Source: JAQGLW01 sp035995725
GTDB taxonomy: Bacteria > Pseudomonadota > Gammaproteobacteria > Burkholderiales > Burkholderiaceae_D
NCBI GenBank assembly: GCA_035995725.1
Contig: DASYKE010000069.1
Coordinates: forward strand, 17,346 to 81,345
Length of the DNA: 64,000 bases
Direction: 5' to 3'
The notes beneath the pieces were generated by a model that did not search any database, had not been told where the DNA came from, and saw nothing but the letters and a program-made list of their open reading frames with translations. Below, piece after piece: positions 17,774 to 27,117 of the stretch. Positions within the stretch are counted from its first letter, which is position 1. Each line of letters begins with the position of its first letter. Position numbers and translations under genes: made by a program.

Positions 17774-18766
17774 ATGCAAATATTCAGCCGTTATGGACGG
17801 CACACGATGCGCGCGCTCGCGATTTTGTTCGTGTTATTCACGCAAGTGGCTCATGCTCAAACCGACTGGCCCAAGCGCCCGGTGACCATCGTCGTCGGCT
17901 TTACCGCGGGTGGAACCACCGACATCATTGCACGTAACCTGAGTGTCGAGCTGGCCAAGACCTGGGGCCAGCCGGTGGTGATCGAAAATCGCACCGGCGC
18001 CGCAGGCAATATCGGCGGCGATATGGTCGCCAAGGCCAAACCTGACGGCTATACGCTGTTCATGGGATCGACCGGTCCGCTGGCGGTCAATGCCAGCCTG
18101 TATAAATCGATGCCGTTCGATCATCTCAAGGATTTCACGCCGATCTCGCTGGTGGCGGATGTGCCGAACATGCTGGTCCTGAATCCAGGCGCCATGCCGG
18201 TTTCCAGCTTCAAGGAATTCACTTCGCTGATCAAGGCCAATCCCGGCAAATATTTTTATGCTTCGACCGGCACCGGTACCGCGTCCCATCTTTCGGTGGA
18301 ACTGCTGAAGTCAATCGCCGGACTCGAAGTCACGCACGTGCCATACAAGGGAGCGGTCGCCCTGAACGACGTTCTGGCCGGAGAGTCGGTGCATTTCATG
18401 TTTGCCACCATTCCATCGGTGATCCAGTTCGTGCGCGCCGGCAAATTGCGCGCGCTTGCGGTGACCAGCCTGAAGCGTTCGGCCGGCGTACCCGATGTGC
18501 CGACGGTTGCCGAATCCGGTTTTCCAGGGTTCGATGCCAATTCCTGGTTCGGCCTCGTTGGGCCGGCACGTATGCCGGCCGAGCTTGCGAGCAAAATTTC
18601 CGCCGACATTGCACGCATACTGAAACAACCCGAGATGCGTGAGCGTTTCATTCATCAGGGCGCCGATCCGGTTGGCTCGACTCCCGAGGAATTCGGCAAT
18701 TTCATGCGCGCCGAAACGGCAAAATGGGCCAAAGTGGTCAAAGCGTCCGGCGCAAGTGCCAGCTGA
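17774..18766 (+). CDS. Bug/TctC-type solute-binding protein
   Basis: 330-residue periplasmic receptor. The signal peptide (LAILFVLFTQVAHAQ) is followed by TDWPKRPVTIVVGFTAGGTTDIIARN, then IENRTGAAGNIGGDMVAKAKPDGYTL and the VPYKGAV block that define the Bug family. I chose the ATG at 17774, with a GGAG site eight bases upstream; the frame is open further 5' but without signal-peptide logic. It leads the MmgE/PrpD-CoA ligase-acyl-CoA dehydrogenase gene set and likely captures the carboxylate they process. Membrane partners are not in the window. Confidence 0.92.
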   Translation: MQIFSRYGRHTMRALAILFVLFTQVAHAQTDWPKRPVTIVVGFTAGGTTDIIARNLSVELAKTWGQPVVIENRTGAAGNIGGDMVAKAKPDGYTLFMGSTGPLAVNASLYKSMPFDHLKDFTPISLVADVPNMLVLNPGAMPVSSFKEFTSLIKANPGKYFYASTGTGTASHLSVELLKSIAGLEVTHVPYKGAVALNDVLAGESVHFMFATIPSVIQFVRAGKLRALAVTSLKRSAGVPDVPTVAESGFPGFDANSWFGLVGPARMPAELASKISADIARILKQPEMRERFIHQGADPVGSTPEEFGNFMRAETAKWAKVVKASGASAS

Positions 18767-18835
18767 CTCCCCGAAACCGCCGCTTGCCGATGACGCGAGC
18801 GGCACTCGCAGTACAATAAAACAGGATAAGCATTC

Positions 18836-20182
18836 ATGTACATCGTCGAACGATTTGCCGAGTTCGCTGTCGCATCTCGCAAGCAGGCTATCGCACCGGA
18901 AGTGCTGCATCATGCCAAGCGCGCAGTGATAGACTGGTATGCGGCACTGCTGCCCGGTGCAGTGCTGCCGCCGGCAACCTTGCTCGAAGCCGCCCTCGCC
19001 GAGGAACTTGGCCGCGGCTCCGCCCGTCTGGCGCTCGGCACGCCTGCCACGATTCGCGCCGCAGCATTGATTAACGGCACCGCCGCCCATACCGCCGAAG
19101 TCGACGACATTTTTCGCGACGGCATCTTCCACCCCGGCGCGCCCACCATCGCCGGTGCACTGGCATTGGCGCAAGCCAAGGGCGCCTCCGGCGAAGCATT
19201 CCTGCGCGCAGTAATCGCTGGCTACGAGATTTGTACACGTATCGGAGCGACGATGGGCCGCGCCCATTACAAATACTGGCACAACACCGGCACGGTCGGC
19301 TGCTTCGGCGCGGCTGCCGCTGCCGCCGAACTGCTGGAACTCGATCAAAAACGTTTTGCGCATGCGCTCGCGACGGTAGCGACCTTTTCGGCCGCATTGC
19401 AGCAGGCGTTTCGCATGGACTCGATGTCCAAGCCGCTGCATGCGGGGCGTGCGGCCGAAGCCGGCATTACCGCCGCGCTCGGTGCGGCTGAAGGCATCAC
19501 CGGCTCGCTCGACGTGCTGGAAGGCGACGCGGGCTTCGGTCGCGCGATGAGCGATGGGCCTGACTGGGCGCGCGCCGTTGCGACGCTCGGAAAAGATTTT
19601 CACATTACCCGCATGACTTTCAAAAATCACGCCTGCTGCGGCCATACCTTTGCACCCATCGACGGCGTGCTGGCGCTGCAGGAAGAAATGGGCATTTCTG
19701 CGGGCGACATCGAAAAAATCCGGATCGGCACCTACCGGGCCGCGCTGGAGGTGGCGGGATACGAGAACCCGGTTACGCCGGCCGAAGCGCGCTTCTCGCT
19801 CAAATATGTGACGGCCACCGCACTTACGCACGGGAACGTGCGCCTTGCAGCGTTCGAATCGGACCGGATGGCGAACACTGCCACACGCGAGCTGATGAAA
19901 CGTATCGAGGTGAAGCTCGACCCGGAACTCGACGCCGCCTTTCCCGGCAAGCGCGCGGCGCGCATCCTGTTCGAAACACGCGACGGCCGGCGCGGCGAAT
20001 ATCTGCAGCCGACACGCAAGGGCGACCCGGAAGCGCCCCTCACCGACATTGAGCTGGAACAGAAATACCTGGAGCTCGCATCACCGGTATTGGGCTCAGC
20101 GGCGGCGTCGGCACTTCTCAAGAAATTGTGGCAGCTCGAATCCATGACATCACTCGATGCGCTGTGCGCCACAGCCGCATGA
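18836..20182 (+). CDS. MmgE/PrpD family protein
   Basis: 448-residue enzyme of the family that includes 2-methylcitrate dehydratase, cis-aconitate decarboxylase and iminodisuccinate epimerase. Family segments seen are AVIDWYAALLPGAV near the N-terminus, INGTAAHTAEVDD, HPGAPTIAGALALAQ, GYEICTRIGATMG, and KNHACCGHTFAPIDGVLAL. The partners suggest that it dehydrates, epimerises or decarboxylates a di- or tricarboxylate, but a methylcitrate-cycle role is unlikely because prpBC are absent. Its stop overlaps the next start (ATGA). The start follows an AGGATAA site. Confidence 0.9.
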   Translation: MYIVERFAEFAVASRKQAIAPEVLHHAKRAVIDWYAALLPGAVLPPATLLEAALAEELGRGSARLALGTPATIRAAALINGTAAHTAEVDDIFRDGIFHPGAPTIAGALALAQAKGASGEAFLRAVIAGYEICTRIGATMGRAHYKYWHNTGTVGCFGAAAAAAELLELDQKRFAHALATVATFSAALQQAFRMDSMSKPLHAGRAAEAGITAALGAAEGITGSLDVLEGDAGFGRAMSDGPDWARAVATLGKDFHITRMTFKNHACCGHTFAPIDGVLALQEEMGISAGDIEKIRIGTYRAALEVAGYENPVTPAEARFSLKYVTATALTHGNVRLAAFESDRMANTATRELMKRIEVKLDPELDAAFPGKRAARILFETRDGRRGEYLQPTRKGDPEAPLTDIELEQKYLELASPVLGSAAASALLKKLWQLESMTSLDALCATAA

Positions 20183-22305
20183 CCGCGCGTTCGACATTGG
20201 CTGATGCCCTGCTCAATCCGCGCGCGGTTGCGCTGATCGGCGTCTCGGGCGATCCGGCCAAGAACACCGCACGGCCCCTGCGTTTCATGCGCAAGCACGG
20301 CTACCGCGGCGACATTTACCCGGTCAACGCCACGCGCGACGAAGTGCTCGGCGAGCGCGCTTACCGCAGCGTCACGGAGATCGATGCGGCGATCGACCAC
20401 GCTTTCGTGATGGTGCCCGGCGCCCAGGTGGAAGAAGTATTGCGCGCCTGCGCAGTCAAGCGCATTCCGGTCGTGACGATTTATTCCGACGGCTTTGCTG
20501 AAATCGGAGAGGCGGGACGTGCCGCCCAGCAGCGCCTGGTGACGCTGGCGCGTTCGCTGAACATCCGCGTGGTCGGTCCGAACTCGATCGGCGTCATCAA
20601 TGTCGCAAGCGCTGCGGTGCTGTCGGTCAATGCAGTGTTCGAGACCGATGCGCTGGTGGCCGGCGAAATCAGCGTGGTATCGCAGAGCGGTTCGATGATG
20701 GGTGCGCTGCTGTCGCGCGGCGCGGCGCGCGGTTTCGGGTTCGCCAAACTGGTTTCCGTAGGCAACGAGGGCGATGTTACCGTTGGCGAGCTGGTCGACA
20801 TGCTGGTCGACGACCCGGACACGCGCCAGATCCTGTTGTTCCTCGAAACCGTACGCGATGCGCCGACACTGGCGTGCGCTCTGCAGCGCGCACGCGCCGC
20901 GGGAAAGCCGGTGCTTGCATACAAGCTCGGCCGTTCGCTACAGGGTGACGCAATTGCACAGTCACATACGGGTGCGCTGGCAGGCAACGATGCGGCGGTC
21001 GACGCTTTCCTGCGTCAGCACGGCGTCATGCGCGTCGATCTGCTGGAAACGCTGTTCGAGGCAGTGCCTCTCGCCGCACGCTACGCCGCGCGCATGCCGG
21101 CGGCAATCGGCACTCCGCGCGTTGCGGTAGTGACCACCACCGGCGGCGGTGCGGCCACAGTGGTCGACCGGCTCGGCCTGGCCGGCATCGACGCAGTGCC
21201 GCCCCCGGCAGCCTTTATCGCACACATGGCGGCGCGCGGCATGCAGATCCGTCCGACGCCGATCATCGACCTGACGCTGGCCGCGACCAGCGCGCAATAC
21301 CGCGATTTGCTCGAACAGATTCTCGACAGCGACTGGTGCGATGCCGTCATCAGTGTTGCCGGTTCATCGGCGCAGTTCCATCCGCAGCTCGCGGTGCGCC
21401 CGATCATCGAAGCTGCGCAAACGGCGCGCAAGCCGCTGGTGGCTTTCCTCGCGCCCGAAGCACCCGAGTCGCTGCGCGCATTGCAGCAGCAAGGGGTACC
21501 CGCATTCCGCACACCCGAAGCATGCGCCGATGCGCTGACCCAGCTATTCCATGTCGCGCGCGTGGCAGGCGCGGCCGGGCAGGCATCCGACCGAGCTGCA
21601 TTCGACTGGCCGCCCGGCCTGCCGTGCGCCGGGAATCTGACTGAATTCGAAGCCTCGCAAGCGTTCGCTGCGCTCGGCGTGCCGATGGCCGCATGTGCGC
21701 ATATCGGGTCGCGCGACCGTGCGCACGGCATCGCCTATCCGATCGTGCTGAAAATATCGTCGCGCGAGATCCTGCACAAGACCGAGGCCGGCGGCGTCAG
21801 GATCGGCGTCCGCAACGACGCCGACCTGCGGAAAGCAATGGATGAACTGGCCTCGAACGTCGCCGAACGTGCGGCGCATGCCCGCTGCGACGGCTGGCTG
21901 GTGCAGCGCATGGAAAGCCGGTTGCTGGAACTGATGCTTGGCTATCGCAACGATCCGCTGGTGGGACCGACCGTGATGCTGAGCGCGGGCGGCGTCACAG
22001 CCGAGCTGTACGCGGATTTTGCGTTGCGTCCGGCGCCGGTGGCTCTGGCCGCGGCCCGGCAAATGATCGACGAGGTGCGCGCCACGCGTCTGGTGCGTGG
22101 CTTTCGCGGACTGCCGCTCGGCGACTGCGAAGCCCTTGCCAACGCGATCGTACGCTTTTCGCAGCTTGCCTGCGCCAATGGCGTCGAGATTGCCGAAGCC
22201 GAAATCAACCCGCTTTTCGTTCAGGCAGATGGCGTTATCGGAGTCGACGCGCTGATTCGCCTGCAAAGCCCCGATCAAACCACTCTTCATTCCTGTCCAT
22301 CATGA
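20179..22305 (+). CDS. NDP-forming acyl-CoA synthetase (acetate-CoA ligase/ATP-grasp family)
   Basis: 708-residue enzyme that makes acyl-CoA from a carboxylic acid, CoA and a nucleoside triphosphate. Order: CoA-binding Rossmann domain (about 8-130, NPRAVALIGVSGDPAKN), succinyl-CoA-synthetase-like flavodoxin domains in the middle with SQSGSMMGALLSRGAARG and SHTGALAGND (the phospho-His loop region), and a C-terminal ATP-grasp_5 domain (about 480-700: YPIVLKISSREILHKTEAGGV ending AEINPLFV). The start overlaps the MmgE/PrpD stop by four bases and its stop overlaps the acyl-CoA dehydrogenase start by four. It probably activates the organic acid imported or formed by the neighbours; acid specificity is unknown. 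Confidence 0.92.
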   Translation: MTARSTLADALLNPRAVALIGVSGDPAKNTARPLRFMRKHGYRGDIYPVNATRDEVLGERAYRSVTEIDAAIDHAFVMVPGAQVEEVLRACAVKRIPVVTIYSDGFAEIGEAGRAAQQRLVTLARSLNIRVVGPNSIGVINVASAAVLSVNAVFETDALVAGEISVVSQSGSMMGALLSRGAARGFGFAKLVSVGNEGDVTVGELVDMLVDDPDTRQILLFLETVRDAPTLACALQRARAAGKPVLAYKLGRSLQGDAIAQSHTGALAGNDAAVDAFLRQHGVMRVDLLETLFEAVPLAARYAARMPAAIGTPRVAVVTTTGGGAATVVDRLGLAGIDAVPPPAAFIAHMAARGMQIRPTPIIDLTLAATSAQYRDLLEQILDSDWCDAVISVAGSSAQFHPQLAVRPIIEAAQTARKPLVAFLAPEAPESLRALQQQGVPAFRTPEACADALTQLFHVARVAGAAGQASDRAAFDWPPGLPCAGNLTEFEASQAFAALGVPMAACAHIGSRDRAHGIAYPIVLKISSREILHKTEAGGVRIGVRNDADLRKAMDELASNVAERAAHARCDGWLVQRMESRLLELMLGYRNDPLVGPTVMLSAGGVTAELYADFALRPAPVALAAARQMIDEVRATRLVRGFRGLPLGDCEALANAIVRFSQLACANGVEIAEAEINPLFVQADGVIGVDALIRLQSPDQTTLHSCPS

Positions 22306-23456
22306 ATTTCCAGCTTACTCCCGAACAGAGCGAATTCCAGGACGCGGTCACGCGATTTGCCGAAAAATACTTGCGTGCCGGTGCGCGGCAACGTGCGCAT
22401 GCTCAAGAATATCCTGCCGACGTAGCCAAGCTGATGGCGACGCAAGGTTTGCTCGGCATCACGATCGCCGAAGCCGACGGCGGGCAGGGCGGCACACTGA
22501 TGGATGCGGTCATCGCCATTCAGGCTGTCGCTTCGGTATGCCCGCGCAGCGCCGATGTGATCCAGGCCGGCAACTTCGGTGCCATCCGCGTATTGGCGGA
22601 ATACGGCAGTGCCTTCCAGAAAAAGACCTATCTGCGCCGACTGCTCGATGGCGACGCGTTGATCTCCGTCGGCATGACCGAACCCGAAGCCGGATCAGCC
22701 GTCACTGAACTGAAGACGTCGGCCACGCCGGATGGCGACGGCTTCCGCATCAACGGAACCAAGATCTTCACGACTCACGGTCCTTACGCCGACGTGATTC
22801 TCGCTTATGTCCGGTTCGGACCGGGAGTGGCCGGCATCGGCTCGGTACTGATCGATACCCGCGCACAGGGCGTGCGCATCGGCCAGCGCTCGGCTTTCAT
22901 GTCGGGAGAGGAGTGGGCGGAGATTTATTTCGAAAATGTATTTGTCCCCGCCTCCCATGTCGTGCTGAAGGAAGGCGGTTTCAAAAAGCAGATTTCCGGT
23001 TTCAACGTCGAGCGCCTTGGAAACACCGCTCGCTCGCTCGCGCTTGGGCGTTATGCTTACGAAACCGCGCGGCAATGGGCACTGCAGCGCAAGCAATTCG
23101 GCCGGCTGCTGTGCGAGTTCCAGGGGCTGCAATGGAAATTTGCCGACATGCGCATGAAGCTCGATGCGGGCCAACTGCTGTTGTACCGCGCCGCGGTAAA
23201 TGCGGACAGCGGATTCCCGTCGCCTGAAGAAACCGCGATCGCCAAAGCTTTCTGCAACCAGGCCGGCTTCGACATCGCCAACGAAGCGCTGCAGGTGATG
23301 GGCGGGATGGGCTATAGCCAGGAAGTACTGGTCGAGTACTGCATGCGCCGTTGCCGCGGATGGATGATAGCGGGGGGCTCGATCGAGATCCTGAAAAACC
23401 GGATTGCCGAAGCGATATTCGAACGCAGTTTCCCGCAGCGTCCTGATTCCCGATAA
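22302..23456 (+). CDS. Acyl-CoA dehydrogenase
   Basis: 384-residue FAD enzyme forming a 2,3-enoyl-CoA. It has MNFQLTPEQSEFQDAVTRF at the N-terminus, GMTEPEAGSAVTEL (flavin region), NGTKIFTTHGPYAD and QRKQFGRLLCEFQGLQWK. At the position of the classical catalytic Glu near the C-terminus the sequence is IAGGSIEILKN, with Gly in its place. The Glu in the NVERLGN segment aligns with the alternative catalytic position used by isovaleryl-CoA-dehydrogenase-type members, so a branched-chain-like active site is likely. ATGA overlap with the upstream ligase gene. Confidence 0.93.
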   Translation: MNFQLTPEQSEFQDAVTRFAEKYLRAGARQRAHAQEYPADVAKLMATQGLLGITIAEADGGQGGTLMDAVIAIQAVASVCPRSADVIQAGNFGAIRVLAEYGSAFQKKTYLRRLLDGDALISVGMTEPEAGSAVTELKTSATPDGDGFRINGTKIFTTHGPYADVILAYVRFGPGVAGIGSVLIDTRAQGVRIGQRSAFMSGEEWAEIYFENVFVPASHVVLKEGGFKKQISGFNVERLGNTARSLALGRYAYETARQWALQRKQFGRLLCEFQGLQWKFADMRMKLDAGQLLLYRAAVNADSGFPSPEETAIAKAFCNQAGFDIANEALQVMGGMGYSQEVLVEYCMRRCRGWMIAGGSIEILKNRIAEAIFERSFPQRPDSR

Positions 23457-23470
23457 TTCGCAAGGATACA

Positions 23471-24334
23471 ATGATGCCTATCGTGCCTGAAGGAGCAGAC
23501 CAGGGCTTTGTCGAAACACCTGTCGGCAAAGTTCATTACGTCAGCGCCGGCAGCGGACCGCCGCTTTTTTTGCTGCACGGCGGTCACGGAAGCTGGGTGC
23601 ACTGGCATGCCAATCTCATGCCGCTGGCGAACCGGCATACGGTATTTGCGCTCGACATGCCGGGTTTCGGGCAGTCGGCCGATGCTCCAGCCAGCGGCCG
23701 GATCGAGGATGTCGCGCAATCGGTATGGGATACGATCGCGGCACTGCGTGCGACGCTGTCCCCGTCGCTCCGAAATCTTCCTGTCGATATCGCAGGCTTT
23801 TCATTTGGCACCTTGGTGGCGGCAACCCTGGCTTCCCGGCAACCGCAGGCAGTGCGAGCACTGTTGCTCGTCAACCCGCCGGGATTGGGCGAAGTGTCGC
23901 AGGAAGTGCGGCAGGTTCAAGCTCGTGCGGCCGATGCAGCGCGCATCGGCGGATTGCGCGCGGGCCTCGAAATAACTCTGCGCGACCTGCTGCTGTGTCG
24001 GCCGGAGCGTGCCGATGCATTCGCGCTCGAGCTGCTTGAACATGGCGTTGTCAATACGCGCTTGGTGTCGCGCAGTCTTTCGCGCGCGGCGCGGCTTATC
24101 CCGTTACTGGGCACATTGAAGCCGTCGGTACACGTGGTTCTCGGCGAGAACGATCCGCATCAGCGCCATGAACTTGCGGCACGCCGCACGCGACTCGAAG
24201 CGGCGCTCGGCGCATCCTGCGTGAGCCTATTTGCCGATGCGTCACACTGGCTGCAATACGATCAGCCGGAGCGCTTCAATGAACTGGCGCTGCGGGTATT
24301 TGCGCGGTGCGATGTGGCCGTTCATCCTGAGTAG
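23471..24334 (+). CDS. Alpha/beta hydrolase
   Basis: 287-residue alpha/beta hydrolase fold protein. The oxyanion segment is LFLLHGGHGSWVHW, the nucleophile elbow GFSFG, a late Asp lies in the GENDPHQ stretch, and the catalytic His is in the DASHWLQYDQPERF segment. Such proteins can cleave C-C bonds, esters or CoA thioesters; in this operon a thioester or lactone hydrolase role is plausible but unproved. An AAGGA site precedes the ATG pair at 23471/23474. It sits 14 bases after the acyl-CoA dehydrogenase and its end overlaps a REP-like repeat. Confidence 0.88.
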   Translation: MMPIVPEGADQGFVETPVGKVHYVSAGSGPPLFLLHGGHGSWVHWHANLMPLANRHTVFALDMPGFGQSADAPASGRIEDVAQSVWDTIAALRATLSPSLRNLPVDIAGFSFGTLVAATLASRQPQAVRALLLVNPPGLGEVSQEVRQVQARAADAARIGGLRAGLEITLRDLLLCRPERADAFALELLEHGVVNTRLVSRSLSRAARLIPLLGTLKPSVHVVLGENDPHQRHELAARRTRLEAALGASCVSLFADASHWLQYDQPERFNELALRVFARCDVAVHPE

Positions 24335-24364
24335 GCTTCGATACGCTGCGCTACCCAGGATGAA
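24321..24364. repeat. REP-like palindromic repeat, copy 1
   Basis: Outer arms TTCATCCTGAGTAG (24321-24334) and CTACCCAGGATGAA (24351-24364) can pair with little mismatch. The 24-base core at 24331-24354 matches, in inverted orientation and with two single-base indels, the core at 29862-29885. It straddles the stop codon of the hydrolase gene and may also act as a transcript-end hairpin. Confidence 0.7.
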
Positions 24365-24451
24365 CGAGCCTGTTCAAGACGAACGGATTTCAGCTTAACC
24401 AACCGGCATTGACTCCGTCAGCCGAGGTTTCCACGATAAGGAAAGTGCACC

Positions 24452-25243
24452 ATGAACGAATTTCCCCAACTGACATTCAAGTCGCTGCAGCATGCGGTCT
24501 CGCCGGAAGAATGGCAGGCGCGCGTCGACTGCGCCTGCGCCTACCGGCTGGTTCATTATTACGAGATGCACGACATGGTATATAACCATATTTCGACGCG
24601 CGTCCCGGGCAAGGACGAGCATTTTCTGCTCAATCCCTTCGGCATGCTGTACGACGAGATTTGCGCATCTTCGCTGATCAAGGTCGACATCGACGGCCAG
24701 GTCATATGGCGGCCCGAATTTCCGGCCGGCCTGAACTACCAGTTCAATCCCGCCGGATACGTGGTGCACAGCGCGATTCACCGGGCACGGCCGGAAGTGG
24801 GCTGCATCATTCACACGCATTCGCTGGCCGGCATGGCGGTATCGTCGCTGGATGTCGGCTTGCTGCCGCTGACCCAGACCGCGATGCGATTTTCCAGGGT
24901 CGCATCGCACGACTACGAGGGCGTGGTGGTCGACCTGGGCGAGCAGGAAAGACTGGTGCGCGACCTCGGCGACTGCGAGGTGATGATATTGCGCAACCAT
25001 GGCCTGCTGGCGGTCGGCGCCACGGTGGCGCAGGCCTTCAACAACATCTACCGCATCGAACGGGCATGCCGCGCGCAACTGATGGCGATGGCCTGCAATA
25101 CGCAACTGGTTCTGCCGTCGCAGCAAGTGATTGACCATACCAATCATTTATACAAGCCGGAGGTACGGCGTCCGTATGGATTGATGGAGTGGCCGGCGAT
25201 GCGGCGCTTGATGGACCGGGTCGATGCCAGCTACCAAAACTGA
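24452..25243 (+). CDS. Class II aldolase/adducin family protein
   Basis: 263-residue member of the zinc-dependent class II aldolase/epimerase family. It has the N-terminal helix and MVYNHISTRVPG segment, the metal ligands HTHS (around residue 114) and the ILRNHGLLAVG loop with the third His. Full-length and intact. The family covers sugar-phosphate aldolases, epimerases and several decarboxylases; this clade's substrate is not clear. It follows the hydrolase after 117 bases and overlaps the next gene by 20 bases. Confidence 0.9.
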   Translation: MNEFPQLTFKSLQHAVSPEEWQARVDCACAYRLVHYYEMHDMVYNHISTRVPGKDEHFLLNPFGMLYDEICASSLIKVDIDGQVIWRPEFPAGLNYQFNPAGYVVHSAIHRARPEVGCIIHTHSLAGMAVSSLDVGLLPLTQTAMRFSRVASHDYEGVVVDLGEQERLVRDLGDCEVMILRNHGLLAVGATVAQAFNNIYRIERACRAQLMAMACNTQLVLPSQQVIDHTNHLYKPEVRRPYGLMEWPAMRRLMDRVDASYQN

Positions 25244-26255
25244 GCGCGAATCGCGCGTGCAGCCCCGGCCCAGAGTCCTGCTGACGAGCATGATCGCCGC
25301 TGCATCTCTGGCGGAGCTGCAGGCCGCGTTCGAAGTTGCCGTGGCGCCGGATAACGCATTAGCCACATTGCGGGCACTGGTGTGCGATGCACACGCTATC
25401 GTCGTGCGCGACTATTTGCCGCCGGATCTGTGCGAACACGCACCGCAACTCATCGCGGTTGCCCGGCATGGAGTAGGGCTGGATCTGATCCCGGTCGATG
25501 CCTGCAGCGCGCACGGCGTTGCGGTATCCAACGTGCCGGGAGGGAATGCCAACAGCGTGGTTGAATACTGCGTCGGCGCCATGCTGAACCTGGCGCGCAA
25601 GCTTCATCGGGCCGACCGCACCCAGCGCGATATCGGCTGGGAAGCGGCGCGGCGTCTGGCAACCAATGGACTGGAGCTGCGCGGCCGCTGTGCCGCCATC
25701 ATCGGCTGCGGCGCAATCGGTTCGCGCCTGGCGCATCTGCTGCATGCCGGCTTCGGCATGCAGATCGTGGTAGCCACGCGCAATGCCGGCGCGGTACCTG
25801 ACTTCGCCCAGCATCTCAGCATCGACCAGGCCTGCAGCCGCGCCGATTTTCTACTGCCCTGCGTGCCGGCGACCGCGCAGACGCACCATATGATCGACGC
25901 GCGCCGCCTTGCGTCGATGCGGCCCGAGGCGTTTATCGTCAATGCATCGCGCGGCGATGTGATCGACGAAGCCGCGCTGACCGACGCGTTGCGCACCGGA
26001 CGCATAGCGGGTGCTGCGCTCGACGTCCTGGAAGCCAAGGTACCGTCTGCGGATCATCCGCTGTATGGCCTGGACAATGTTTTACTGACTCCCCACATCG
26101 GCGGCCATACCGACGATGCGACCCTGCGCAACGGCATGCAGGTCAACGCCGATTTACGCGCCGTTTTCGCCGGGCGCCAACCGGGTAATCTGATCAACCC
26201 GGAAATCTGGCCGCATGTGCTGCAACGGCTGGGCGCCTTGAAGCTGCATCCGTGA
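25224..26255 (+). CDS. D-isomer-specific 2-hydroxyacid dehydrogenase
   Basis: 343-residue NAD(P)-dependent dehydrogenase reversibly oxidising a 2-hydroxyacid to a 2-oxoacid. It shows VARHGVGLDLIPVDAC, NVPGGNANSVVEY, the Rossmann loop IIGCGAIGSRLAHLL, the catalytic Arg in NASRGDVIDE, the Glu in DVLEAKVPS and the His in TPHIGGHTDD. The start overlaps the aldolase gene by 20 bases, so the two are probably cotranslated. Paired with the class II aldolase, it would handle a hydroxy acid or aldol product. It ends 31 bases before the convergent citryl-CoA-lyase-like gene. Confidence 0.9.
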   Translation: MPATKTERESRVQPRPRVLLTSMIAAASLAELQAAFEVAVAPDNALATLRALVCDAHAIVVRDYLPPDLCEHAPQLIAVARHGVGLDLIPVDACSAHGVAVSNVPGGNANSVVEYCVGAMLNLARKLHRADRTQRDIGWEAARRLATNGLELRGRCAAIIGCGAIGSRLAHLLHAGFGMQIVVATRNAGAVPDFAQHLSIDQACSRADFLLPCVPATAQTHHMIDARRLASMRPEAFIVNASRGDVIDEAALTDALRTGRIAGAALDVLEAKVPSADHPLYGLDNVLLTPHIGGHTDDATLRNGMQVNADLRAVFAGRQPGNLINPEIWPHVLQRLGALKLHP

Positions 26256-26286
26256 TGCTGCGCCGGCCGGTGGCATTTTTTGATGC

Positions 26287-27117
26287 TCAGTCTGTCACGT
26301 CGCGTCGTGCCGGGCCGGTGTAGCGATACCCGAACTGGCGTGGCATCGGTCCCTTGATCCGTTCGTTGCGGCCTTGCTGCTCCCATGCATGGGCGAGGAT
26401 GCCGACCATGCGCGACAGGCAAAAGATGCCGCGTGCGAGTTCGGGCGCAAAACCCAGTTCGGCATAGATCACGGCCGTCGCCGCATCGATGTTCATCGGA
26501 ATCGGCTTGCCCTTGCGAGTACGTAATTCTGCTTCGATCGCGCGTGCGATGGCGGCGTAACGGCCATCGACCACCCGGTCGGCAACGGCGGCATCGACCA
26601 GCGCCAGCAAACGCGGCGCGCGCGGATCGACCGGATGAAAACGATGGCCGAAGCCGGGCACGAACTTGCCGTGTTCGGCGTGGAACGTGTCAAGTCCCCG
26701 CGACACCGCCGCTTCCAGTGTCGTGCCGTCTGCGCGCAGCGCGTCTATCGCGTGGAACAGCTCGACCGCCTGCTGGCCCGCGCCGCCGTGCACATCATCC
26801 AGGACATTCACCGCCGACGCCAGCGCGCCGTTGAGCGGCAGGCCGCAACTGACGGCCATGCGCGCGATCGCGATCGACGGCGCATGAGGGCCGTGATCGA
26901 CCGAGGCCACCAGTGCCGCCTCCAGCAAGTCGGCATGCGCGCGCGGCGGGCGCTCGCCGCGTACCATCAGCCAGATCATTTCCGCGAAACCGACATTGCC
27001 GATCAGCTGCTCGATCGGATAGCCGCGCGCTTCGATCGAGCCGGGCCGGATGTTGATAATGGAAGTGCTCCAGTATTCGGCAGCCGCCTCGGCGAAATTT
27101 TCCGTTTTGGAATTCAT
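26287..27117 (-). CDS. Citryl-CoA lyase-like protein of the citrate synthase superfamily
   Basis: 276-residue citrate-synthase-fold protein, shorter than citrate synthase (about 430). The catalytic histidines appear in DHGPHAPS and in PGFGHRFHPVDPR, and an Asp in the NIDAATAVIYAELG segment. Proteins of this size next to CaiB-type CoA-transferases are generally called citryl-CoA lyases, cleaving a hydroxyacyl-CoA to an acyl-CoA and a 2-oxoacid. Its start overlaps the stop of the CoA-transferase gene (ATGA), so a transferase-lyase pair acting on one tricarboxylate-like substrate is inferred. Condensation in the other direction is also possible. Confidence 0.82.
   Translation of the reverse strand: MNSKTENFAEAAAEYWSTSIINIRPGSIEARGYPIEQLIGNVGFAEMIWLMVRGERPPRAHADLLEAALVASVDHGPHAPSIAIARMAVSCGLPLNGALASAVNVLDDVHGGAGQQAVELFHAIDALRADGTTLEAAVSRGLDTFHAEHGKFVPGFGHRFHPVDPRAPRLLALVDAAVADRVVDGRYAAIARAIEAELRTRKGKPIPMNIDAATAVIYAELGFAPELARGIFCLSRMVGILAHAWEQQGRNERIKGPMPRQFGYRYTGPARRDVTD

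Noticed and set aside
18311..19831. 506-codon minus-strand frame across the Bug and MmgE/PrpD genes
   Set aside because: It spans two good plus-strand genes and their intergenic gap, with no family resemblance.
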